Source of the DNA: Marinigracilibium pacificum
GTDB lineage: Bacteria > Bacteroidota > Bacteroidia > Cytophagales > Cyclobacteriaceae
Direction of reading: 5' to 3'
Length of the DNA stretch: 64,000 bases
Assembly (NCBI RefSeq): GCF_012926615.1
Contig: NZ_JABBNU010000002.1
Location: 186,001-250,000, forward strand
In this document: positions 47,812 to 56,134 of the stretch, one piece after another
Numbering within the stretch: position 1 is the first letter of the stretch
Layout: each line of letters starts with the position of its first letter
The notes under the pieces: generated by a model
What the model was told of the DNA's origin: nothing
Databases searched by the model: none
Seen by the model: the letters and a program-made list of their open reading frames with translations, nothing else
Translations under genes and position numbers: made by a program

Positions 47812-48624
47812 ATGGAAAGAATAAACCAGTTGAGCGAGCGAAAAGAGATTAATTATTTTGCTGTTCAGTTAGGCAACAATATAGATATTGTAATGCTTCG
47901 TAAAGAGACCCGTTTTAGGGTTGTTAGTTTTTCAGTATCAGACATAATGTTTGAAGCAGAACACGGAGGATATATCCATATATTTAAACAAGGAGGAGCA
48001 GTATTTGTAAATTGTAGTGAGCATGAGCGGTTGCGGTTTATTGAGGTTGTAATGCCCTATGTGTCAGAGCCACAGACAGAAAAGTTTATTGATGATTTTG
48101 TAGTTGAATTAGAACCCGAAAAGCCTGCCAGATTTCAATTTGATTATTTTTCACTTCCGGTAGTAAATACTGATGTTCATAAGGTGGTTGCTATTAATAT
48201 GGTACAAAGTACCTCTCTGGATTATTACTCTGAAGTGGTTTCTAAATTGCTTGATCAGATTAATGAGTTTTCAGTTCAACTTGAATTGAAAGGTAAATTA
48301 AAACTGGGAAGAAAAAGCATGTTGAAATTTATTGGGAGGTCATTAAATTCAAAAAATGCAATCGCCCAACAGATATACTTTTTTGATACGCCTGATATTG
48401 CCTGGGATGATCAATATCTGGATAGATTAAATCGTGAATTGAATAATAATTTTGAATTGAAACAACGATACAGAGTGTTGGAGACTAAATTCAAAATCCT
48501 GGAAGAGAATTTATCTGTTTATATGGATATTTATAACCAGAAAGAGAGTGCTTTGCTTGAATGGATTATTATTATATTGATTTTGGTTGAAGTGATAGAT
48601 ACTTTTGTAGGTAAGATTCTTTAA
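47812..48624 (+). CDS. RMD1/DUF155-family protein
   Basis: The 270-residue protein resembles the RMD1 family (DUF155, PF02582): FAVQLGNNIDI near the start, FVVELEPEKPARFQFDYFSLPVVN in the middle, a helical part (YRVLETKFKILEENLSVYMDIYNQKES) and a single C-terminal hydrophobic segment (LLEWIIIILILVEVIDT). Eukaryotic members (RMND1, Rmd1/8) are mitochondrial or cytoskeletal, and the bacterial role is unknown. The C-terminal segment suggests membrane anchoring. It ends convergent with the ECF sigma gene, overlapping its 3' end by 4 nt. Confidence 0.82.
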   Translation: MERINQLSERKEINYFAVQLGNNIDIVMLRKETRFRVVSFSVSDIMFEAEHGGYIHIFKQGGAVFVNCSEHERLRFIEVVMPYVSEPQTEKFIDDFVVELEPEKPARFQFDYFSLPVVNTDVHKVVAINMVQSTSLDYYSEVVSKLLDQINEFSVQLELKGKLKLGRKSMLKFIGRSLNSKNAIAQQIYFFDTPDIAWDDQYLDRLNRELNNNFELKQRYRVLETKFKILEENLSVYMDIYNQKESALLEWIIIILILVEVIDTFVGKIL

Positions 48625-49190
48625 TATTCCTTATACAGGTTAGTTAATTTATCTTTCATGCGCTTGATCTGCATTTTGATAGAACTTTCAGATTCACCTG
48701 TAATGGTAATTAATTCTTTAATCGGATGCTGATCACGGAATCTTAAAATAAATAATGCTTTTTCACGAGGACTTAAGCTGTTTAGAAGTTCAAAGATTAT
48801 TTCTTCCAGATCATGTTCTTTTAATAATTCCAGTTTACTATCAACATTTTCAAAAACTTCATCTTGAACAGATTCTATAATTTTTGAATTAATGGTAAAG
48901 CTGAGTTTTTTGTTTTTTTCCTTTAGGTGATTTATGGATGTATTGTGAACAATGCTAAAAACCCAGGTTTTGAATGTCGACTTTCCGTTGAAATTTTTAA
49001 AATGAATAAAGGTTTTTATAAGGACTTCCTGAGTTATGTCTTCAATCAGATCTTTTTCTTTAATATATCTTGATACTTTATCAAATATCAGCGGACGTAA
49101 TTTTTTTAAAAGCTCACTAATTATCTCTGGATGACCGGTGTCATTATATATACGATACAGTTCTTCAATGGATCTATCCTCAAGCTTCAT
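48621..49190 (-). CDS. ECF-family RNA polymerase sigma factor
   Basis: The 189-residue factor has region 2 (DLIEDITQEVLIKTFIHFKNF, then FKTWVFSIVHNTSINHLKEK) and region 4 (LNSLSPREKALFILRFRDQHPIKEL, GESESSIKMQIKRMKDKL). It directs RNA polymerase to an alternative promoter set. No anti-sigma factor gene is adjacent, since the flanking genes are the RMD1-family gene and, 201 nt away and divergent, the metallopeptidase lipoprotein. Its control is therefore unclear. The 3' end overlaps the convergent RMD1 gene by 4 nt. Confidence 0.88.
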   Translation of the reverse strand: MKLEDRSIEELYRIYNDTGHPEIISELLKKLRPLIFDKVSRYIKEKDLIEDITQEVLIKTFIHFKNFNGKSTFKTWVFSIVHNTSINHLKEKNKKLSFTINSKIIESVQDEVFENVDSKLELLKEHDLEEIIFELLNSLSPREKALFILRFRDQHPIKELITITGESESSIKMQIKRMKDKLTNLYKEY

Positions 49191-49391
49191 CAGAGTGCCC
49201 TAATTTTATAATTTTGTTTGTTGCAAAATATGAAATTCGAAACTATTCTTCATTTTTTAAACGGTTTTCAATAGAAGTTTGACGTAACTGGCTGTAAGTC
49301 AAGAATATTGTACAGTAGTTGTATTGGTTTAATAAAAGTGATTTATTAATTTAAAATATCGATCAAAACGTAACCAAATCAATTTACTAAT

Positions 49392-50207
49392 ATGTTAACT
49401 AGAACTAAGTCCCTGCTGTGCGCTGCATTGTGTACAATCTTTATGTTTTCTTGTCAAAATGATTCAGAAAAGCTAGGTCCTCCAAATGAGGTATCTGAAG
49501 ATGTTTATGCTACTCTTGAGTCAGCCGGTTTTGATGTGGTAAATTTCCCGGTGTTCAATACTGAAATTGGATATGTTGTTGAACAAGATATTTTGATTTC
49601 TCATGAGCAATTAGAAAACCTCAAAGAAGGAGAGTTAATACCTTCGGTTGAGCATTATTCCACTGATAATCTGGTAACAGGTACTCCAAGAACAATTAAT
49701 GTGTTTGTAAGTACTCGTTTTTCTTCGCAGTATTTTGCTGCGACTGATGCAGCATTAGCCCGCTATAATGCTGAAGGATTAAATCTTGTTTTTAATCGTG
49801 TTACAAGTTCTTCTTCAGCAGATATTACTATTCAGCCTTCTCCATGGTATTACGGATGGTTTGGAATATTGGGGTCTGCCGGTTTTCCTACTGCTTCAGG
49901 AGATCCTCACAACCAAATTTTACTTACCAGATCATATTATGATAATGTGACTGATATCGGAGCATTAACAACAACAATTGCTCATGAAATGGGACATTGT
50001 ATAGGATTCAGACATACTGATTATATGGATAGAAGCTTTAGCTGTGGCGGATCTACCAATGATGAAGGCGATGGAGGTGTAGGTGCTAATTATATCCCGG
50101 GAACACCTTCAGGACCAGAAGCAGCATCGTGGATGTTAGCCTGTTCAGATGGTACTGACAGACCATTTACAACCAGTGATCAAACTGCTCTGGATTACCT
50201 GTATTAA
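49392..50207 (+). CDS. Lipoprotein metallopeptidase, HEIGH/M57 family
   Basis: The 271-residue protein has a lipoprotein signal ending MFSC (Cys21) and a metzincin-like zinc site HEMGHCIGFRH at 198-208 (HExxHxxGxxH). Its N-terminal VSEDVYATLESAGFDVVNF-type region and RTINVFVSTRF match the dual-action HEIGH metallopeptidase family (PF12388) common in Bacteroidota. It is predicted to be anchored on the envelope and to cleave proteins outside the cytoplasm. It diverges from the sigma factor gene and is followed by a strong terminator, so it is not part of the downstream amidoligase operon. Confidence 0.9.
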   Translation: MLTRTKSLLCAALCTIFMFSCQNDSEKLGPPNEVSEDVYATLESAGFDVVNFPVFNTEIGYVVEQDILISHEQLENLKEGELIPSVEHYSTDNLVTGTPRTINVFVSTRFSSQYFAATDAALARYNAEGLNLVFNRVTSSSSADITIQPSPWYYGWFGILGSAGFPTASGDPHNQILLTRSYYDNVTDIGALTTTIAHEMGHCIGFRHTDYMDRSFSCGGSTNDEGDGGVGANYIPGTPSGPEAASWMLACSDGTDRPFTTSDQTALDYLY

Positions 50208-50230
50208 AAAAGCATACTCTTCATACTAAG

Positions 50231-50258
50231 GCTGCCGGAAACGGCAGCTTTTTTTTTA
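50231..50258 (+). terminator. Intrinsic terminator after the metallopeptidase gene
   Basis: GCTGCCG (50231-50237), a GAAA tetraloop and CGGCAGC (50242-50248) are followed by nine Ts. Confidence 0.95.
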
Positions 50259-50313
50259 TTTTTTTTGTGACTTTTTAGAAAGTTATTGTCTAATGTGAAA
50301 ATGACAATAAAGA

Positions 50314-51039
50314 ATGAAAATTGACATTGATATTAAGGCTCAACCAAATGATATAACCTGTGGTCCAACAGCCCTTCATGCAGTTTATAATTATTATTCC
50401 AAACCTTTTAGTCTGGATACAATAATCGATGAAATACCGATGCTAGATGGAGGTGGTACACTTGGTGTTATGCTGGGAAATCATGCCTTGAAAAATGATT
50501 TTAATGTTTATCTGTATACATATAATTTAAATGTATTTGATCCTTCATGGTTTGCTTCCGAAAAGGTTGATCTTATAGAAAAGTTAAGAGCTCAGCTATT
50601 GGTTAAAAATGATGAGCGAATCAGATCTGCATCTGAGTATTATATTAAATTTCTTCAAAATGGAGGTGAAATAATTTATACCCAGCTATCTCCAGAGCTA
50701 TTTACTCATTATCTGGCACAGGAAATCCCTTTATTAACAGGGCTGAGTGCAACTTTTTTATATGATTCGATGCGAGAAACTCCTGAAACCAACCAATATG
50801 ATGATGTTGCCGGCTTTCCTTCAGGTCATTTCGTTGTGATATCCGGTATTGATTCGGTGGAAAACAAGATCGTTGTTGCAGATCCTTTATATAAAAATCC
50901 TCTGGCAGGCAAAAGCATTTACAAGGTTGGCTTAGGCCACTTGATAAACTCTATACTTCTTGGAGTAATTACTTATGACGCTAATATTCTTGTATTAATC
51001 CCTAAAGATAAGGTTGATGTTAATATATATCGTGGTTGA
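50314..51039 (+). CDS. Peptidase C39-like cysteine peptidase of the amidoligase cluster
   Basis: The 241-residue protein has a papain-like triad in the order Cys16 (NDITCGPTAL), His172 (SGHFVVISGID) and Asp190 (VADPLY), as in the peptidase C39-like family (DUF3335-type). There is no signal peptide and no transporter domain, so it is a cytoplasmic stand-alone peptidase or transferase rather than a bacteriocin exporter. It is the first gene of a four-gene overlapping unit and its end overlaps the ATP-grasp gene by 23 nt. It might cleave or transfer the amide-linked group made by the ligases; this is an inference from the neighbourhood. Confidence 0.82.
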   Translation: MKIDIDIKAQPNDITCGPTALHAVYNYYSKPFSLDTIIDEIPMLDGGGTLGVMLGNHALKNDFNVYLYTYNLNVFDPSWFASEKVDLIEKLRAQLLVKNDERIRSASEYYIKFLQNGGEIIYTQLSPELFTHYLAQEIPLLTGLSATFLYDSMRETPETNQYDDVAGFPSGHFVVISGIDSVENKIVVADPLYKNPLAGKSIYKVGLGHLINSILLGVITYDANILVLIPKDKVDVNIYRG

Positions 51040-52468
51040 AAAAACCGGTAGAATAGCAGAATTTTCAGAAATTCCTGAAACTGAAACCATCACTGCTAAA
51101 CAATATATTGAAGACGAATTCTTTCATCAGAAAAAACTTAAAATCATAAACCTGTGTGATAACTATAGCTATCAAAGTACAGGTTATTATGTTTCTCTTC
51201 TGGCTGAAGCTCGAAAGCATAAAGTACTTCCTACTGTTACTGCAATGCAGGATATTAAAGCTGCATCATTGATCAAAACAGATCTAAGTGACTGGGAGGA
51301 TCTTATTCAAAAGTCTTTAGGAGAAATTTCAGAAGATAAATTTGAGTTTAATGTATACTTTGGTTCATGCAATGATCCCAAATTGTTAAGGTTAGCTTTA
51401 ACACTTTTAAATATTGCCCAGCTTCCGCTTTTAAAGGCATCCTTTATCCGAAAGTCAGGTAAATGGTATCCTCAATCAATTAGACCTCTTTCATTAAAAG
51501 ACCTTTCGAAGGAAGAGTTTAATGACTTCAGGAATTGTCTCACTTCATATATAAAAGGCAAAAAACTGACACTCAATTATGAGCGAAAGAAGTATTCTTT
51601 GGCAATCCTAGTAAGCCAGGATGACCCGACACCTCCGAGTAATGCAAAAGCTTTAAGTAAATTTGTTAAGGAAGCAGATAAGGCAGGATATTCTGTTGAA
51701 TTTATCACACGAAACGATTATGCTAAATTGCTTAGTTTTGATGCGCTTTTTATCAGGGAAACCACTAATGTCAATCACCATACATACAGGTTTGCAAAGA
51801 AAGCCGAAAGTGAAGGGATCGTAGTTCTTGATGATTCTCAAAGTATTCTTAGATGTACCAATAAGGTGTTTCTTCATGAGTTATTAAATAGCAATGGAGT
51901 TTCTGTACCAAAAGCGGTAGTTGTTCATCGTTCTCAATTGAAATCATTTAAACTTCCATTTGAATATCCGGCTGTAATCAAACAACCAGATGGTGCTTTT
52001 TCAAAAGGTGTAGTTAAAGTTAAAAATCACGAAGAGTTAAAGCAGGCTTTAAAGTCAATGTTTCAAAAGTCTGATTTAGTGATTATCCAGGAGTTTATGC
52101 CGACAGAGTTTGATTGGCGTATTGGGGTATTAAATGGCGTGCCTTTATATGTATGCAAATATTATATGGCCCGAAATCATTGGCAGATCTACAACTGGGA
52201 TAAGAAAAAAGGGCAATCTGGTAAAAGTGAAACCATACTTGTAGAAGAAGCTCCAAAAAAACTTATCAACGTTGCTGTAAAAGCGAGTAAATTAATTGGT
52301 AATGGCCTTTATGGAATTGATATTAAGCAAAGTGAGGGCAATTATTATGTCATTGAAATTAATGATAACCCAAGTATTGAAGCCGGGGTAGAGGACAAGG
52401 TGTCAAAAAATTTAATTTATAAAAGTATTATTCAGGAATTTACTTCCAGAATTAAATCAATAAAATGA
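51017..52468 (+). CDS. RimK-like ATP-grasp ligase with RLAN-type N-terminal domain
   Basis: The 483-residue protein has an N-terminal part (about 1-200) with KIINLCDNYSYQSTGYYVSLLAEARKHKV-type sequence, characteristic of the RLAN domain (RimK-like ATP-grasp N-terminal, PF14401), and a C-terminal ATP-grasp fold (PAVIKQPDGAFSKGVVKV, VIIQEFMPTEFDWRIGVLNG, GIDIKQSEGNYYVIEINDNPSIEAG). The EINDNPS stretch carries metal ligands. Such enzymes join carboxylates to amines by acyl-phosphate chemistry. Start ATG 51017 is preferred over TTG 51014. It overlaps the peptidase gene by 23 nt and the next gene by 4 nt. The substrate is unknown. Confidence 0.87.
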   Translation: MLIYIVVEKTGRIAEFSEIPETETITAKQYIEDEFFHQKKLKIINLCDNYSYQSTGYYVSLLAEARKHKVLPTVTAMQDIKAASLIKTDLSDWEDLIQKSLGEISEDKFEFNVYFGSCNDPKLLRLALTLLNIAQLPLLKASFIRKSGKWYPQSIRPLSLKDLSKEEFNDFRNCLTSYIKGKKLTLNYERKKYSLAILVSQDDPTPPSNAKALSKFVKEADKAGYSVEFITRNDYAKLLSFDALFIRETTNVNHHTYRFAKKAESEGIVVLDDSQSILRCTNKVFLHELLNSNGVSVPKAVVVHRSQLKSFKLPFEYPAVIKQPDGAFSKGVVKVKNHEELKQALKSMFQKSDLVIIQEFMPTEFDWRIGVLNGVPLYVCKYYMARNHWQIYNWDKKKGQSGKSETILVEEAPKKLINVAVKASKLIGNGLYGIDIKQSEGNYYVIEINDNPSIEAGVEDKVSKNLIYKSIIQEFTSRIKSIK

Positions 52469-53709
52469 TAAAGAAAAATCGATTGCGATTATTTCAGGGG
52501 TTTGGAATAGAACTGGAATATATGATCGTCGACCGTGATACATTAAATGTAAAGCCAATAGCTGATAAACTGTTTAAAAAGAAAAATGGTGAGGTAATTG
52601 GCGAAAAAAATAATGGAATAATTAGCTGGTCGAATGAGCTTGTCATGCATGTGGTAGAGCTTAAGACTACAAGGCCTGAAGATGATCTGGTAGAGGTTCG
52701 TAATGAGTTTTTAAACAACATTAATGAAATAAACAAGCGACTGGAGGAGTATAATGCTATGCTTATGCCTACAGCAGCTCACCCATGGATGAACCCATTA
52801 TCCGAGAAGGTATTGTGGCCTTATGATTCAGGAGAAATCTATAAAAGGTACGATCAGGTATTCAATTGTTCCGGTCATGGCTGGACAAACCTTCAGTCCA
52901 CACACCTTAACCTTCCATTTTATGATGATTTTGAGTTTGCCCGATTGCACGCTGCTATCAGGGTTATTCTACCATTATTGCCTGCATTGGCAGCTTCGTC
53001 ACCTTTTATTGATAAAGAGTTTTCAGGCGTTTTAGATAAGCGGCTTATCTACTACATGGCCAATCAAAAAAAGATACCGGCAATAGCGGGAAAGGTTATT
53101 CCTGAAAGAGTTTATAGCGAGGAATCATATAATAAAAAGATTTTTGAAAAGATTAAAACCAAAATAGCTCCTTATAATGAGGATAACTTATTAGATCCTG
53201 TTTGGGTTAATTCCAGAGGAGCTATCGCCAGGTTTGACCGCGGTAGTATTGAAATCAGGCTTATTGATATTCAGGAATGTCCTGCAGCTGACCTTGCGAT
53301 CCTGGCTATGATAATTGGAATGGTAAAAATGATTGCCGAAGAGCGGTATACAGGACTTGAAAAGATTCAGAAAAAGAGTACGGCTGATCTTTACAGGATA
53401 TTAAAGCAAACAGTAAGTTTTGGTAGGGCTGCGGTTATAAATGATTCAGATTTTTTAAGTTTTTTTGGTTTAAGAGGAGTAGAAGATTCTACAGTCGGAG
53501 AATTACTCAATCATATTTATCATGATATAAAAGAAGACTATTCAGGGTTGATTTCACCTTGGATTCCTTATATTGACGTTTTGATCAGTAAGGGTAGCCT
53601 TTCTGAGCGAATTGTAAAGAAAACTGGTCATTATCCAACAGAAGAAGAATTGAAAAAAGTATATACTGAATTGGCAGAATGTTTAAGTAAAAACAAAATG
53701 TTTGTCTGA
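52465..53709 (+). CDS. GCS2-family glutamate-cysteine ligase-like amidoligase
   Basis: The 414-residue protein has the GCS2 signature at its N-terminus (FGIELEYMIVDRDTL, residues 13-27) and later VVELKTTRPEDD, HPWMNPL, SGHGWTNLQSTHLNLPF and a conserved IARFDRGSIEIRLIDIQECP. The family forms gamma-glutamyl or related amide bonds with ATP. Here it is not the usual stand-alone glutathione enzyme but the third gene of a coupled unit with an ATP-grasp ligase, 4 nt overlap on one side and 1 nt on the other. That suggests it makes, with RimK, a two-step amino-acid conjugate. Confidence 0.87.
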   Translation: MIKKNRLRLFQGFGIELEYMIVDRDTLNVKPIADKLFKKKNGEVIGEKNNGIISWSNELVMHVVELKTTRPEDDLVEVRNEFLNNINEINKRLEEYNAMLMPTAAHPWMNPLSEKVLWPYDSGEIYKRYDQVFNCSGHGWTNLQSTHLNLPFYDDFEFARLHAAIRVILPLLPALAASSPFIDKEFSGVLDKRLIYYMANQKKIPAIAGKVIPERVYSEESYNKKIFEKIKTKIAPYNEDNLLDPVWVNSRGAIARFDRGSIEIRLIDIQECPAADLAILAMIIGMVKMIAEERYTGLEKIQKKSTADLYRILKQTVSFGRAAVINDSDFLSFFGLRGVEDSTVGELLNHIYHDIKEDYSGLISPWIPYIDVLISKGSLSERIVKKTGHYPTEEELKKVYTELAECLSKNKMFV

Positions 53710-54440
53710 TGTCTGGCATTAAAGTTATTTTAACATGTGAACACGGTGGGTATGAAATACCAGAGCCATTCAAAAACAAACTGGAAATTCCGACTGAAAT
53801 TCTCTCCGGACACAGAGGGTGGGATCCCGGAGCTTATATGATCGCATCTGAAATCGAAAAGGCAACTCAATATCCTATGATTTTTTCGATTTACAGTCGA
53901 TTATTAGTCGATCTCAATAGAAGTGTAGGAAACCCGGAGCTGTTTAGTGAGTATTCGCATGAATTTAGCAAACAAGTAAAGCAGGAAATTTTATCTGACT
54001 ATTATTTCCCCTACCGAAGGCGTGTAGAAGAATATATGTCCAGATTGATTGATGACAATTCTATTATTATTCATTTGGGTATTCACACTTTTAATACAAT
54101 TCTTAATAATGAGGTGAGAGATTTTGATATTGGTCTCTTATATGACGAAACACGTATTTTAGAGAATAAAGCATGCTATTTTTTAAGAAAGAGCATTTTG
54201 AAATATGACGATTCACTAAAAATCAAATATAATGCTCCATATAAAGGTACTGATGATGGCTTGACAACATATTTCAGAAGTCATTTTCCACCTGAGAATT
54301 ATCTTGGCATAGAAATAGAAATCAATAACAGACATTTTTATAATGGTGAAATCACATCATTAAGTAGTTCAATTATTGCGGCATTAAAGGGGATTGAAGA
54401 TCTTAATCTTGATTCCAATGCGATTACAAAATATTCTTAA
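53709..54440 (+). CDS. N-formylglutamate amidohydrolase-like enzyme
   Basis: The 243-residue protein matches the FGase family (PF05013): TCEHGGYEIP at residues 9-18, GHRGWDPGAYMIA, SRLLVDLNRS, IIHLGIHTFNT and EIEINNRHFYNG. FGase-type zinc enzymes hydrolyse N-acyl or amide links of glutamate. No histidine-degradation genes lie nearby, so it is unlikely to serve histidine catabolism, and its 1-nt overlap with the GCS2-like gene ties it to the amidoligase unit, where it may remove or trim the glutamyl group. The acyl-CoA synthetase follows after 45 nt. Confidence 0.87.
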   Translation: MSGIKVILTCEHGGYEIPEPFKNKLEIPTEILSGHRGWDPGAYMIASEIEKATQYPMIFSIYSRLLVDLNRSVGNPELFSEYSHEFSKQVKQEILSDYYFPYRRRVEEYMSRLIDDNSIIIHLGIHTFNTILNNEVRDFDIGLLYDETRILENKACYFLRKSILKYDDSLKIKYNAPYKGTDDGLTTYFRSHFPPENYLGIEIEINNRHFYNGEITSLSSSIIAALKGIEDLNLDSNAITKYS

Positions 54441-54485
54441 TTCCGGTTTATAATGATTTAATTTGAAGGGAAATAAAATTAGATC

Positions 54486-55976
54486 ATGTCTTTACTAATT
54501 GATGATATACTAAAAAATGAGGACGTAGCTCTTTCAGGTGATAACCCTTTAACTTATGAAGACTTAAAATTACTGTCTTCGAAAGTAGCTGCCTTCCTCC
54601 TGACAGAATATGGTGACCTTAACGGAGCACCGGTCCTAAGTTTTATTCGACCTTCATCAGAATATGTGATTTCAATGCTTGGTACATGGCTTGCAGGTGG
54701 GATGTTTGTTCCTATGCCTGTGAATTACCCAATTTCCGAGCTAGAGCATTATATTAAGGATAGCGGGGCATACGTTTTATTAACTACCACCAAAGATCTG
54801 GATCCTCAGATAGCAGAGAGTGCACCAACTATGGCACTTGGGTTTATTGACAGAATTGTAATTGATGATAAATTAAAAGTAGTAGATTTTCCGCAGGTTT
54901 CCGAAAGCCAAAATGCTTTAATGATCTATACAAGTGGTACAACAGGTAAGCCAAAAGGAGTAGTGCACACGTGCTTTTCACTAAAAAGCCAGATTGATAC
55001 TTTGATTGATGCCTGGGGATGGTCTAAGGAAGATAAAATTATAAACCCGCTCCCGATGCATCATGTTCACGGGATTGTTAATATTACTCTTTGTGCACTT
55101 ACCATTGGAGCTCAAGTAGAATTTATGAAGTTCGATAAAAAGAGAATGTTTGATAAAATTGTTCAATCAGACTGCACACTTTTTATGGCGGTTCCAACAA
55201 TCTACAGAAAACTTATTGATGAATATGATTCAAGAGCTGAGGATGATAAGGAAGCATTTTCCAATGCATGCAAGTCAATGAGGTTAATGGTAAGTGGATC
55301 TGCTGCGTTACCTCTTTCTGTACTTAATGAGTGGATGGAAATCTCAGGGCATTTCTTGCTAGAAAGATATGGTATGTCAGAAACTGGAATGGTTTTAAGT
55401 AATAGCTATACTCAAGAGCGTTTTGAAGGTATGGTTGGTAAACCCCTTCCCGGACTTGAGGTACGCATTAATCCTGAAGATAATGAAAATAATATAGGTG
55501 AGCTTCAGGTTAGAGGAAATCAATTATTTAAAGAATACTGGAATAAACCAGAGGAAACAGAAAAGTCATTCACAGATGATGGGTGGTTTAAAACAGGAGA
55601 TAGAGTTGAGGTAAATAATGAAGGGGTATATAAAATTCTTGGAAGATATTCTGTAGATATTATTAAAATAGGAGGGTATAAGGTTTCTGCAAGAGAAATC
55701 GAAGATGTTCTAAGAAACCATGAATTTGTCAGTGATTTGGCTGTAGTAGGTATTCCACATCGGGAATTAGGAGAAACAGCCGCTGCCGCAGTAGTATTTC
55801 ATGAAAAATACAATACTGACGAATACCTTTCCTCGTTAAAAGATTATGCAGAGTTACACCTTGCAAGACAAAAAGTTCCTACTGTATGGGTGAGGATGGA
55901 GAATTTACCTCAAAATGCAATGGGTAAAGTGGTAAAGCCTGAAGTAAAGAGGGTTTTAATAGATGCATTAAGCTAA
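54486..55976 (+). CDS. Acyl-CoA synthetase, malonyl-CoA synthetase-like AMP-forming family
   Basis: The 496-residue protein is an ANL-superfamily ligase: P-loop IYTSGTTGKPKGVVH near 148-162, LPMHHVHGI, ERYGMSETGMVLSNSY, WFKTGDRVE, GRYSVDIIKIGGYKVSAREIE and the C-terminal lysine in NAMGKVVKPE. The layout and GMSETGM context resemble MatB/ACSF3-type malonyl-CoA synthetases, but the substrate is not fixed by sequence. It sits 45 nt after the FGase-like gene on the same strand and could supply an acyl group to the amidoligase product, or it may just be a neighbour. No malonyl-CoA decarboxylase is nearby. Confidence 0.88.
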   Translation: MSLLIDDILKNEDVALSGDNPLTYEDLKLLSSKVAAFLLTEYGDLNGAPVLSFIRPSSEYVISMLGTWLAGGMFVPMPVNYPISELEHYIKDSGAYVLLTTTKDLDPQIAESAPTMALGFIDRIVIDDKLKVVDFPQVSESQNALMIYTSGTTGKPKGVVHTCFSLKSQIDTLIDAWGWSKEDKIINPLPMHHVHGIVNITLCALTIGAQVEFMKFDKKRMFDKIVQSDCTLFMAVPTIYRKLIDEYDSRAEDDKEAFSNACKSMRLMVSGSAALPLSVLNEWMEISGHFLLERYGMSETGMVLSNSYTQERFEGMVGKPLPGLEVRINPEDNENNIGELQVRGNQLFKEYWNKPEETEKSFTDDGWFKTGDRVEVNNEGVYKILGRYSVDIIKIGGYKVSAREIEDVLRNHEFVSDLAVVGIPHRELGETAAAAVVFHEKYNTDEYLSSLKDYAELHLARQKVPTVWVRMENLPQNAMGKVVKPEVKRVLIDALS

Positions 55977-56051
55977 AGTTAATTTCCGGTCAATTAATTT
56001 TAACTGAACCACCGGATTTTTCAGTTTAAGCATCTTAAATCTTCAAGTTCA

Positions 56052-56097
56052 TTTAATCTCAGTTTAATTATCAGGTTATAGTAAGGCGATAAGTTTG
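56052..56097 (+). promoter_or_regulatory. Promoter with 11-bp spaced repeats upstream of the PhoX-like gene
   Basis: TAAGTTTG at 56090-56097 is an exact -7 box, 37 nt before the gene at 56135. Upstream, TTTAAT recurs at 56052-56057 and 56063-56068, 11 nt apart, with a related GTTATA at 56075-56080. Direct repeats with an 11-bp period that overlap the -33 region are the layout of activator-type Pho boxes, which would fit the phosphatase-like gene downstream. The sequence is not a known consensus. Confidence 0.45.
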
Positions 56098-56134
56098 CAT
56101 CAGATTTTACTACTATCTAAAAACTGAAATTAAG

